NCBI GenBank assembly: GCA_017440935.1
Contig: JAFSAO010000020.1
Coordinates: 77,955 to 141,954, forward strand
DNA: 64,000 bases
From: Opitutales bacterium
GTDB lineage: Bacteria; Verrucomicrobiota; Verrucomicrobiia; Opitutales; UBA953
Direction: 5' to 3'
The notes beneath the pieces were generated by a model. The model saw only the letters and a program-made list of their open reading frames with translations, was not told the DNA's origin and made no database searches. Each line of letters begins with the position of its first letter. Within the stretch, counting starts at the first letter, position 1. Positions 1 through 7,898 of this stretch are shown here, piece after piece. Position numbers and translations under genes: made by a program.

Positions 1-659
1 CTGTTTCCAAAGCGGGAACGCAGCGCCTTGTGCGCGCCGCGCTCGAATACGCAATCGCACAGAACCGCAAATCCGTGACGATTGTCCACAAGGGCAATAT
101 CATGAAATTTACCGAAGGCGCGTTTCGCGATTGGGGTTACGCCGTGGCGAAGGAAGAATTCGGCGCGGAACCCATTGACGGCGGTCCGTGGCTCAAAATT
201 CCGGCGGGGAAACCCGGCGCGGGCATCGTCATCAAGGACTGTATTTGCGACGCGTTTTTGCAGGAAATTTTGCTCCACCCGCAGGATTTCGACGTGATTG
301 CAACGCTGAACCTGAACGGCGACTACGTTTCCGATGCGCTCGCGGCGCAGGTCGGCGGAATCGGAATTTCTCCCGGCGGGAACATCAACACGAAAAGCGG
401 GCACGCGATTTTTGAAGCGACGCACGGGACGGCGCCGAAACTTGCGGGACTCGACAAGGCGAATCCGTCGTCGCTTCTGCTTTCGGCAGAAATGATGTTC
501 CGCCACATGAGCTGGAATGAGGCGGCGGATTTGATTGTCAAAGGCGTTGAAGGCGCGATTTCCGCGAAAACGGTAACCTTTGATTTGGCGGCGATGATTT
601 CGGGCGCGACCGAGTTGAAATGCTCCGAATTTGCCGACGCCGTCATCGCAAACTTTTAA
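1..659 (+). CDS. icd: Isocitrate dehydrogenase (NADP-type), 5'-truncated by the window edge
   Basis: TCA-cycle enzyme that oxidatively decarboxylates isocitrate to 2-oxoglutarate in the cytoplasm. Only the last 218 residues are present, and the reading frame is open from base 3, so the true start lies outside the window. Family signatures visible are [13 protein letters not shown] in the first part, the metal/substrate segment [16 protein letters not shown], and the nucleotide-binding loop [16 protein letters not shown] near the C-terminus. The tail ends normally at a TAA. leuB, a paralogue of the same beta-decarboxylating dehydrogenase superfamily, starts 13 bases downstream, so the two are probably co-transcribed. 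The call to ICD rather than LeuB rests on these motifs. The GTG at base 30 is an internal codon, not a start. Confidence 0.93.
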   Translation, partial: VSKAGTQRLVRAALEYAIAQNRKSVTIVHKGNIMKFTEGAFRDWGYAVAKEEFGAEPIDGGPWLKIPAGKPGAGIVIKDCICDAFLQEILLHPQDFDVIATLNLNGDYVSDALAAQVGGIGISPGGNINTKSGHAIFEATHGTAPKLAGLDKANPSSLLLSAEMMFRHMSWNEAADLIVKGVEGAISAKTVTFDLAAMISGATELKCSEFADAVIANF

Positions 660-672
660 TACGGAAAACATT

Positions 673-1773
673 ATGGAATTGAAAATTGCCGTTTTGCCGG
701 GCGATTACATCGGGCCGGAAGTCATGGATGCCACGTTGCCGATTCTCGAAAAGGCACTTAAAAAACACGGGCACACGCTTGAATATTCCGTGCATCCCGT
801 CGGCGGCGCCGGGATTGATGCCTGCGGGAAAGCGCTTCCCGACGAAACGCTTGCGGCGTGCCGTGAGGCGGACGCGATTTTGTTCGGCTCGGTCGGCGGA
901 CCGAAATGGAAAGATGTGCCGCGCAACGAGCAGCCGGAACGCGGCGCGCTTTTGCCGCTTCGCAAAAATTTCGAGCTTTTTGCCAACGTGCGTCCGGGCT
1001 TGTTGCTTCCCGCGCTGATGCAGTCTTCGCCGATCGCTCCTGCGCGTATACCGAACGGAATCGACATGGTTTGCATTCGCGAACTCACGGGCGGAATTTA
1101 TTTCGGACAACCGAAACAGACGACGACGTTCCCGAACGGCGAACTCGAAGCCGTCGATACCATGCGTTACCGCACGAGCGAAATCGAGCGTATCACCGAT
1201 GTCGCCATCGCGACGGCGCGCGGACGGGAACGCAAAACCATTTGCCTCGTCGATAAATCCAACGTGCTCGAAACCTCTGTTTTGTGGAACAAAATCGTCA
1301 CGGAACGTGTCGCCGCACTCGCGCCTGATGTCACGCTGACGCATTTGCTCGTGGACAACGCCGCGATGCAACTCGTCGCCAATCCGGGGCAATTTGATGT
1401 TTTGCTCACGGAAAATATGTTCGGCGATATTTTGTCGGACGAAATGGCGGTCGTTTGCGGCTCGCTCGGCATGCTTTCTTCGGCTTCGCTCGGTGCGCAG
1501 AAAAACCGCTACGGTTTCCCGTTCGGGCTTTACGAGCCGTCCGGCGGGAGCGCGCCCGACATTGCCGGGCAGGACAAAGCGAATCCCTGCGCTCAGATTC
1601 TTTCTGCGGCTCTGATGTTGCGCCACAGCTTCGGCTTGCACGACGTTGCCGCCGAAATCGAAGCGGCTGTGCGCGCGACGATTGACGCGGGAACGCGCAC
1701 GGCGGACATCGCCTTCGGCGGGAACGCCGTCGGAACCAAAGCAATGGCAAGCGCGATTTTGGAACGCATCTAA
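673..1773 (+). CDS. leuB: 3-isopropylmalate dehydrogenase
   Basis: Third step of leucine biosynthesis: NAD-dependent oxidation and decarboxylation of 3-isopropylmalate. The 366-residue product has the usual family length. It begins MELKIAVLPGDYIGPEVMDA and carries CIRELTGGIYFG, the metal-binding ENMFGDILSDEMA and the NAD-loop GSAPDIAGQDKANP. I chose the ATG at 673 because an in-frame ATG at 631 lies inside icd and would add residues that are not in the family. There is no strong Shine-Dalgarno before the start. A strong bidirectional terminator follows the stop. leuA, leuC and leuD are not nearby, so leucine genes are not clustered here. Confidence 0.96.
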   Translation: MELKIAVLPGDYIGPEVMDATLPILEKALKKHGHTLEYSVHPVGGAGIDACGKALPDETLAACREADAILFGSVGGPKWKDVPRNEQPERGALLPLRKNFELFANVRPGLLLPALMQSSPIAPARIPNGIDMVCIRELTGGIYFGQPKQTTTFPNGELEAVDTMRYRTSEIERITDVAIATARGRERKTICLVDKSNVLETSVLWNKIVTERVAALAPDVTLTHLLVDNAAMQLVANPGQFDVLLTENMFGDILSDEMAVVCGSLGMLSSASLGAQKNRYGFPFGLYEPSGGSAPDIAGQDKANPCAQILSAALMLRHSFGLHDVAAEIEAAVRATIDAGTRTADIAFGGNAVGTKAMASAILERI

Positions 1774-1788
1774 GGAAGAATCGTAAAC

Positions 1789-1836
1789 AAAAAAAACAAG
1801 GAGCGGACATTTTCGGTCCGCTCCTTGTTTTTTTTC
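1789..1836. terminator. Bidirectional rho-independent terminator between leuB and the DUF2147 gene
   Basis: Inverted repeat with arms around 1795-1808 and 1816-1829 (AACAAGGAGCGGAC and complement), with an A run on the left and a T run on the right. It would stop transcription from both convergent genes. Confidence 0.9.
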
Positions 1837-1842
1837 GGGCGC

Positions 1843-2295
1843 TCAATTTTCGACGGGAATTTCCGGAGTGAGCGGTGTGCCGTCTCCTTTGAAAGTTTTG
1901 TTCGGTAACCATGTTTGGTTGCGTCCGAAGAAGGCGATTTTCCCGCGAACGATGAGGTTTTCTCCGTCGCGCCAAATTGCACAGCCGTAAACTTTGCCTT
2001 TTTGCGGGTCGAGGATTTTTCCGCCGCTGTATTCGTCGCCGTCTTTCTTCAGGTTCCAGATAATGTCTAAGCCGATGATTTTCGGGGCGCCGGGCAGTTT
2101 TGCCGTTGCGTCTTTATTTTTCAAAACATCGACGACACGACCGTAAATTTTGCCATTGTATTCGTAGATTTGAACGACGCTTTTCGCTTCTTTGGTTTCG
2201 TCGTCAATCGTTGTCCAGAAACCGACAACGCCGTCGGCGGCGAAGGCGAATGTTGCGCTCAGCGCGAAGAGGAGGGCAGTGATCAGAGTTTTCAT
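1843..2295 (-). CDS. Exported DUF2147 family protein
   Basis: A 150-residue protein with a clear signal peptide (MKTLITALLFALSATFAFAA), so it acts in the periplasm or is exported. The mature part begins DGVVGFWTTIDDETKEAKSVV and contains IYGRVVDVL and IIWNLKKDG; this layout (W-x-T-x-D, Y-x-G-K-I-Y-G) is that of the DUF2147 family, whose function is unknown. I chose the ATG at 2295 because upstream in-frame codons add a non-hydrophobic leader. It lies 23 bases downstream of argA on the same strand and may be its operon partner. Nothing in the sequence links it to arginine metabolism. Confidence 0.8.
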   Translation of the reverse strand: MKTLITALLFALSATFAFAADGVVGFWTTIDDETKEAKSVVQIYEYNGKIYGRVVDVLKNKDATAKLPGAPKIIGLDIIWNLKKDGDEYSGGKILDPQKGKVYGCAIWRDGENLIVRGKIAFFGRNQTWLPNKTFKGDGTPLTPEIPVEN

Positions 2296-2318
2296 TTTTC
2301 TTAGGGGAATTGAGGTGA

Positions 2319-3629
2319 TTACAGTTTTTTGAAAAGAGCTTTGGAATTGCGTCCGTTTTCGCAAAGTTCCTCCCGGCGCGACGGCGGAAGGTTTTCCGGA
2401 CGTGCGTCTTCAAAGCCGCAAACGCTTTTGAAAAATCCGTAGGTTTGCGTCGTGCAGGTAATCAGCGTTTTGATGCCGCGTTCCCGCGCCTGAAGTTCGG
2501 CGTAGGCGACGAGTTTTTTCCCGACGCCGCGATCCTGATAAAACGGCTGAACGTAAACGCTGCAAAGCTCTGCCGTGTGCGGTGCGTCGTCAAAGTGGCG
2601 CAGGCACGCGCAACCGATGATGCTCTCGTCGATTTCGTAGACGAAGTAATCTTCCGTGTGCGATTCGATGAGTTGACGGGAACGCTTTGCGAGACTTTTG
2701 TTTTTTACGGCGTTTTTCGTGATGTTGTAAATGAATTGCGCGTCTTTTTTCTTCGCGGGACGAATGCTGTCGTAATCGTTCGCGTGAATCATGGAACCGG
2801 TGCCGACTTTGTCGAAAATTTCCGCGAGCAGTCCGCCGTTGGTGCGTCCGTCGAGAATGTGTGCACGCTGAGTGCCGTTGTTGAGCGCGCGAACGGCAAA
2901 TTGCGCTTTCCCGCGCAGGCGTTCCTCGATTTCCACGGATTTTTTTTGCAGGGCTTTCTCGAGTGCGGAAAGGCTAAGGTTGACCTGAATTTTTCCGTCG
3001 AGAATCAATCCCGCAAACGGCGTGAGGTAAATGAGCTTGGACGCGCCGAGCTCGACGGCGAGGTCTGCAGCAACGGAATCGCTGTTTACGCGGAGCGAGT
3101 TCCCGTCGCGATCACACAAAATCGGAGTGATGAGCGGAATAATTCCCTGGGAAAGCAGGGATTTCAAAAGCGGAGTATCGATTTTTTCGACTTTCCCGGT
3201 AAGTAGCTGGTCCACGCCGCCGATAACACCGACCTGCGTTGCGCGAATCGCGTTGGTGATTGCACATTTCAGGTTCGCGTGTGTCAGCCCTTCGATGATG
3301 GTTTGCGAAACGATTCCGGAGGCTTCGCACGCGATTTCCATTGTGTCTTTATCCGTCACGCCTTCGCCGTAAACGTCGGAGAGCTTTACGCGCTGGCGCG
3401 ATGCCATGTCGCGGAGTTGCTTGCCGATGCCGTGCACGATAACGACGTTGATGTTCAGACTACGCAGAACGGCGATGTCCGTGACGAGATTTTGAAAATT
3501 TTCGTGTTCGACGATACTTCCGTCGAGCGCAATCACGAAGATGTGATCGCGAAACATCGGGACGTATTTGAGAATCCCGCGGAGATCCGTGGGTTTGAGC
3601 GGACGTTCGGAACTGCGTGAGGTTGCCAT
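2319..3629 (-). CDS. argA: Amino-acid N-acetyltransferase (N-acetylglutamate synthase)
   Basis: Acetylates glutamate with acetyl-CoA, the committed step of arginine biosynthesis in the ArgA-type linear pathway. The 436 residues show the classical two-domain layout. An amino-acid-kinase fold spans about residues 1-285 (VIVHGIGKQLRDMA, VGVIGGVDQLLTGKVEKID, NSDSVAADLAVELGASKLIYL), and a GNAT acetyltransferase domain spans about 290-436, with the acetyl-CoA loop QDRGVGKKL. The kinase-like domain normally serves arginine feedback inhibition rather than catalysis. The length matches ArgA rather than the shorter ArgB kinase. It is transcribed divergently from the sialidase gene, with about 150 bases between them. 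No ARG box was identified. Confidence 0.93.
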   Translation of the reverse strand: MATSRSSERPLKPTDLRGILKYVPMFRDHIFVIALDGSIVEHENFQNLVTDIAVLRSLNINVVIVHGIGKQLRDMASRQRVKLSDVYGEGVTDKDTMEIACEASGIVSQTIIEGLTHANLKCAITNAIRATQVGVIGGVDQLLTGKVEKIDTPLLKSLLSQGIIPLITPILCDRDGNSLRVNSDSVAADLAVELGASKLIYLTPFAGLILDGKIQVNLSLSALEKALQKKSVEIEERLRGKAQFAVRALNNGTQRAHILDGRTNGGLLAEIFDKVGTGSMIHANDYDSIRPAKKKDAQFIYNITKNAVKNKSLAKRSRQLIESHTEDYFVYEIDESIIGCACLRHFDDAPHTAELCSVYVQPFYQDRGVGKKLVAYAELQARERGIKTLITCTTQTYGFFKSVCGFEDARPENLPPSRREELCENGRNSKALFKKL

Positions 3630-3782
3630 TTTTCTTGCGCGTATTTATGTAACTTTTTGGGCGTTCCTGCAAGCGCGCATCAACCTTGCGCGGGAACGGG
3701 TTCGATTTGTTTTCCCCCGCGTAAACGGGTATCGCTTTTTCTTTTACAAAGAAACGCGGCGCGGGCATAATCGTCCACGATT

Positions 3783-5372
3783 ATGACTATCCGAAAATCT
3801 TGTATCGCCTCCTTGGTTGCAACAACGTGTGTTGCGCTCGCATTCTCCGCTTTTACCGCAAGTGCTGCGGTAACACAAAGCGATGTCGATCTTAAATCCG
3901 GCGTTTGGCCGGTAATGGTTCGCATGGAATACAATCCGATTTTGCAAATCAAGGTTTCGCCCTCGAAATCCGCAAAGCCGGACAAGCTCGAAGCCGTCAA
4001 AATTGATTTTTCAAAAACGACGAATTTGAACGAAGTCGAAGCCGTCGAAGTTTATGTCGGCGGGACTGACGTTAAGGCGGGCGAACTTTTCGGAACCGCG
4101 AAACTCTCCAAAGCAAACTCGATTGTTACGGTGCGCGGAAAAAAAGCCGTTACGCTCCAACAAGGGAAGCAAAATGACATTTGGGTCAGCGTGCGTATGA
4201 AGAAAAAAGCGGATATTTCCGGGAAAATCGCCGCTGTGGGCTCGCAAATGATCATCAACGGCAAACCGTATGTCATCAATTCCGTTCCCGTGACGCAGCG
4301 CATCGGCTATGCGATTACAAAGCGCGGCGACCTCGGCTCGAAGAATTACCGCATTCCCGCACTCGTCCGCAATCCCAAGACGGGAACGCTCATCGCCACT
4401 TTTGACATTCGTTACAACCATGCGGGCGACCTTCCCGCGAATATCGATGTTGGCGTGTGTCGCTCGACTGACGGCGGGAATACTTGGACGCCGGTCGAAT
4501 CCGTTTTGTCCTCCAAGGAAATGGAAGTGCAAAAAGGTATCGGTGACCCGGGTATCCTCGTTGATGAAAAGACGGGAACGGTTTGGATCGCCGCGCTTTG
4601 GGCGCCGCAGAGCGGACACCCGATTTGGTCAAGCTCCACGGGAACGGATTCCTGTCAGGAATGCGGACAAATGGTGCTCATCGCTTCCAAAAATGACGGA
4701 AAAACGTGGGGAAAACCGATCAACATCACGCCGGACGTGAAACGCCTCAGCGACAGCGACACCAAGGACTGGGGCTTGCTCTTCCAGGGACCGGGTGCCG
4801 GGATTTGCACGAAGGACGGAACGCTGATTTTCCCCGCACAGATTTGGGGCCACAAAGGCAAGGGCACTTGGGGCGTTCTTGTGTATTCTAAAGACGGAGG
4901 AAAAACTTGGACCTCCTCCAAGAAAATGCCGTGGGGCGGTTCGGAATCCACCTGCGTGGAACTCAAGGACGGTTCTATTATGCTCAACGTCCGTCAGGGA
5001 TCGCCGGGCGCACGCGTTGTCGCAACGACCAAGGATTTGGGCGAAACATGGAAAAAATTTGACGGCGAAAATCTGCGCCAGCCGGGAAATCTTTGCCAAG
5101 CGGCATTGCTGACTGCGGACGGGAAAAATCTCTATTTTTCCAACCCGAACTCCGGCGCGCGCAACAACATGACGCTGAAATATTCCAAGGACGGCGGGAA
5201 AACCTGGACCGACGGTTTGCTTTACGACGAACGCCGCTGTGCCGGTTATTCCACCACGGCGTTTAATGACGACAAAAACAAAACCATCGGAGTCCTTTAC
5301 GAAGGCACTCCGGACTCGGAAACGCTCTTCTTCCTGAGCATCCCGACCGAAGAGATTAGAAAAGCGAAATAA
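3783..5372 (+). CDS. Secreted exo-alpha-sialidase (GH33, BNR repeats)
   Basis: Releases terminal sialic acids from glycoconjugates such as mucin. The 529-residue protein has a signal peptide (about residues 1-29), an extra N-terminal beta domain of the kind found before bacterial BNR neuraminidases (about 30-175), then the six-bladed sialidase propeller. The RIP motif is YRIPALV at about residue 188. Five Asp boxes of the form SxDxGxTW lie near residues 227 (STDGGNTW), 301 (SKNDGKTW), 368 (SKDGGKTW), 416 (TKDLGETW) and 467 (SKDGGKTW). Two more arginines of the triad fit VRQGS and NSGARNN, and the nucleophilic tyrosine fits CAGYSTT. No sialic-acid catabolic genes are adjacent, so the released sugar may be handled elsewhere. 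It is followed by its own terminator. Confidence 0.93.
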   Translation: MTIRKSCIASLVATTCVALAFSAFTASAAVTQSDVDLKSGVWPVMVRMEYNPILQIKVSPSKSAKPDKLEAVKIDFSKTTNLNEVEAVEVYVGGTDVKAGELFGTAKLSKANSIVTVRGKKAVTLQQGKQNDIWVSVRMKKKADISGKIAAVGSQMIINGKPYVINSVPVTQRIGYAITKRGDLGSKNYRIPALVRNPKTGTLIATFDIRYNHAGDLPANIDVGVCRSTDGGNTWTPVESVLSSKEMEVQKGIGDPGILVDEKTGTVWIAALWAPQSGHPIWSSSTGTDSCQECGQMVLIASKNDGKTWGKPINITPDVKRLSDSDTKDWGLLFQGPGAGICTKDGTLIFPAQIWGHKGKGTWGVLVYSKDGGKTWTSSKKMPWGGSESTCVELKDGSIMLNVRQGSPGARVVATTKDLGETWKKFDGENLRQPGNLCQAALLTADGKNLYFSNPNSGARNNMTLKYSKDGGKTWTDGLLYDERRCAGYSTTAFNDDKNKTIGVLYEGTPDSETLFFLSIPTEEIRKAK

Positions 5373-5390
5373 TTTTCGTTCCCGTAAAAG

Positions 5391-5420
5391 AAAACTCCCG
5401 TTTCCACACGGGAGTTTTTT
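5391..5420 (+). terminator. Terminator of the sialidase gene
   Basis: Stem with arms AAAACTCCCGT and ACGGGAGTTTT around a six-base loop, ending in a run of T. It starts 18 bases after the stop codon. Confidence 0.88.
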
Positions 5421-5886
5421 GTGCGTGCGAATTTCCGTGTTTCGGGTGCATTGAAGATTTATATCTTACATTCCAATACAAAAAATTTTTACTTTTACTA
5501 CTCGACTCCGATGCCGCATGAGAAAGAGAATAAAACGTATTTTTCGTCACTTTCTTGTAATGGCTACAAGTTTGGTAGTGATTTTTTGCTTGCTTTAATT
5601 TCCTACTTTTGAGATGCTCTCGAACAGAAATTGATAACGAACACAAACGCGGTTTGCAGGCGTGTCAATTTCTCTACTAAACAAAAACTCAGTTGAAAGT
5701 GTTCCTTGTCAGCTTTTGTAAATCTACAAGAGCGAACCTTTGAGGGGTGCCGGATTTTTGAGGTGTTCGGCATCCCTTATCATTGATGTATTAAGTAATA
5801 GTTATGGTTACCTTCCCGCAGGATTATCCTGCGGGAAGGGTTTTTTACGGGAACGCGTTCTTACGGGAAGCGGAGAAAGGGGCGGT
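5421..5886. other. AT-rich intergenic region without a supported protein gene
   Basis: About 465 bases between the sialidase terminator and the YeiH-type gene. The open frames here are short, of atypical composition and lack start context. The right-hand part (5693-5846) holds a promoter-like hexamer pair, two hairpins and a strong terminator; that candidate small RNA is listed separately. Confidence 0.6.
5725..5846 (+). ncRNA. Candidate small RNA ending in a strong terminator
   Basis: A -35-like TTGAAA at 5693-5698 and a -10-like TGTAAA at 5717-5722 (18-base spacer) precede about 120 bases with two stem-loops. The first pairs GGGGTGCCG (from about 5744) with CGGCATCCC (around 5768-5776). 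The second is the stem CCTTCCCGCAGGAT (5811-5824) with ATCCTGCGGGAAGG (5826-5839) followed by six T. There is no open frame with a start. No known RNA family was recognised: it lacks the conserved 4.5S loop and is too short for tmRNA or RNase P. The 3' stem could instead act only as a terminator for read-through transcripts. Confidence 0.35.
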
Positions 5887-6882
5887 TTATTGTTGCAAAA
5901 TGTAAATCAGAGAAGCGGCAGAGATGATAACCCAGAGCGCGATGCCAAGTGCAAGCGGTTTGAGTCCCACTTGGCGTAGCGTTTTTCCGGAAAGCGATGC
6001 CCCAATGAAAAACATGGTCAGCGTCAGCCCCTTGCGTGCCGCGTCGGAGACGGTTTGCCCGATTTGCGGAAAATTTCCGAGCAGGTAGGTGTTGGCGATG
6101 ACGGCGAGAATGAAAAACAGAATAAACCAAGGAACCGTGATTTTTTTACCTTCGGTTTTGAAAATGAGCGCGGTGGCAAGCGCGAGCGGAATAATCCAGA
6201 GTGCGCGTGTGAGTTTGACAGTGGTGGCTACTTGGAGTGCTTCTTCTCCGTAAGCGACTCCGGCTCCGACGACGGAGCTTGTGTCGTGAATCGCAATTGC
6301 CGCCCACATTCCGAATTGTTGCTGTGTCAGCTCAAGAAGGCGTCCGAGCGGCGGGAACACGAAAAGGGCAATTGCATTGAGCACAAAAACGGTGGCGAGT
6401 GCGACGGACATTGAGGAATCCTTTGCCTTAATGACCGGTCCGACGGCGGCGATTGCGCTCCCGCCGCAAATCGCCGTCCCTGCGCTGATGAGGTAAGATG
6501 TTTCCGTGTCGGCACGTAACAGTTTTTTTCCGAAAAAAACACCGATAAGCATTGCTCCCGCGACGGAAATCGCTGTAAACGCCATGCCTTCTTTGCCGGA
6601 TGCCAGCGAAGCGTGCAGGTTCATGCCAAAGCCGAGTCCGACAACGGAATATTGCAACAGAATTTTCGACATTTTCTTGTTAAACGCCGGACAGGGTTGT
6701 CCGAAAACAAGCGCAAAGACCAATCCGATAAAGAGGACGGCGGGCGGTGTTGTCAGAGAGGAAACACCGTCGAGCCGGGGAAAATAGCCGGAAACTAACA
6801 TCGCAACTAATACCACGAGCACTGCGACATAAAGTTTTTTCGCGTGTTTTTGAAGGATTGTCGTAAAGGTCATGACAGACAA
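5887..6882 (-). CDS. YeiH/UPF0324 family membrane protein (putative sulfate exporter family)
   Basis: Inner-membrane protein of 331 residues with about ten hydrophobic segments. The family signature is visible as SAGTAICGGSAIAAVGPVIK in the middle, preceded by VVGLGFGMNL and followed by AIHDTSSVVGAG; these glycine-rich half-membrane loops are typical of UPF0324 proteins (E. coli YeiH). The family is annotated as putative sulfate exporters, but substrate evidence is thin. The ATG at 6882 is used; an ATG three codons later is equally possible. It is single-gene, transcribed divergently from the PEP-CTERM gene to its right, with about 170 bases between them that contain a GC-rich hairpin at 6998-7020. 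Confidence 0.85.
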   Translation of the reverse strand: MSVMTFTTILQKHAKKLYVAVLVVLVAMLVSGYFPRLDGVSSLTTPPAVLFIGLVFALVFGQPCPAFNKKMSKILLQYSVVGLGFGMNLHASLASGKEGMAFTAISVAGAMLIGVFFGKKLLRADTETSYLISAGTAICGGSAIAAVGPVIKAKDSSMSVALATVFVLNAIALFVFPPLGRLLELTQQQFGMWAAIAIHDTSSVVGAGVAYGEEALQVATTVKLTRALWIIPLALATALIFKTEGKKITVPWFILFFILAVIANTYLLGNFPQIGQTVSDAARKGLTLTMFFIGASLSGKTLRQVGLKPLALGIALWVIISAASLIYILQQ

Positions 6883-7055
6883 AAATCAAAGTTTTAAGTC
6901 CCTGAAAAATACTCTGTGCCCGTGTTATAGGAAACTTCTAAATAATGTTTCGAGACAGGGTTAGAGTGAAAATGTTGGTTTGAGGTTGATTTTTCCGGCG
7001 GCGATTGAGATATTCGCCGCGTTTCTTTTAAAAACTACTAATAAGACAGACAATA

Positions 7056-7898
7056 ATGAGAAATACATATACTTCCCTATACAAAACGTTAATTGCGGCA
7101 GGAACACTTGCCGCTTTCGGTTTGGAGCTTTCCGCCGCCGCAAATCCCTCTTTGACCTACACGAATGCGGCAGGGGAACGAAAAACGGAGGAAAGTTCAT
7201 TAGGGTATTTTCTTGTGGATGAAAATGTTTCAAATGTCGTTTTTGATTCGGGAACAAATTATTCGTGGAGCAAAGATGTTTACTTTAACGCGGGAACGGT
7301 TAACGGATTGAGCATCACTGCAACCGGAAATGAAGATTCTGTTTATATTTGGAACAAGGCGATAATTTCAGGAAATATTTCAATTTCCGGATCAACCGCT
7401 CATTTTTACGAAAATGCCGGAGGGCAAATAGCTGCGGGGACAAAGTTTACCCTTGAAAATAATGCGACATTTGATTTCGGAAATTCCGCAACGCACATTT
7501 GGAACATTTCTTCGGCAGAAACAGCAGCATCATTTGCTCTGATTTCCGGGACGGGAACGGTGATGATTCGTCAAACTACGCTTTATAACCAACCCTATAC
7601 GTCCTTCCTTCAGTTGAACTTTGAGAATGATGAAATTTTAAAGAACACGAAGAATCTTACGCTCGTGGATTCGACAAATATTTCAACATCGAGTCTCGGG
7701 TTTATGGGAATTGAGGTTACGGTCAATGGTTGGAGTCGACCTGACTACACCGCTACACTTGATTGGAATCCGGACAGCGTAAATTTCGGGAAAATTACGA
7801 TAATAAATCCGTATATTCCCGAGCCGTCGGCATTCGGTTTGCTTGCGGGAACGTTTGCGCTCGGGTTTGCGGTATCTCGCCGCCGTCGCAAAGCCTAA
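7056..7898 (+). CDS. PEP-CTERM sorting-domain exported protein
   Basis: A 280-residue exported protein with an N-terminal signal (about residues 1-31), a Ser/Thr/Asn-rich beta-strand body with no domain I recognise, and a C-terminal PEP-CTERM tail: PEP motif, a hydrophobic segment (SAFGLLAGTFALGFAV) and the basic end SRRRRKA. Such tails are processed by exosortase (EpsH/XrtA family) in Gram-negative exopolysaccharide producers, and attach or deliver the protein to the surface. The tail is nearly identical in plan to that of the protein at 20376. The stop codon overlaps the stop of the convergent DinG gene by three bases. The body resembles a short autotransporter-like passenger, but no beta-barrel follows. 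Confidence 0.85.
   Translation: MRNTYTSLYKTLIAAGTLAAFGLELSAAANPSLTYTNAAGERKTEESSLGYFLVDENVSNVVFDSGTNYSWSKDVYFNAGTVNGLSITATGNEDSVYIWNKAIISGNISISGSTAHFYENAGGQIAAGTKFTLENNATFDFGNSATHIWNISSAETAASFALISGTGTVMIRQTTLYNQPYTSFLQLNFENDEILKNTKNLTLVDSTNISTSSLGFMGIEVTVNGWSRPDYTATLDWNPDSVNFGKITIINPYIPEPSAFGLLAGTFALGFAVSRRRRKA

Noticed and set aside
5356-5646. A 96-codon frame on the minus strand after the sialidase gene
   Set aside because: It overlaps the terminator and the sialidase end, its composition is Ser/Lys/His-rich and random-looking, and no start context or domain is seen.
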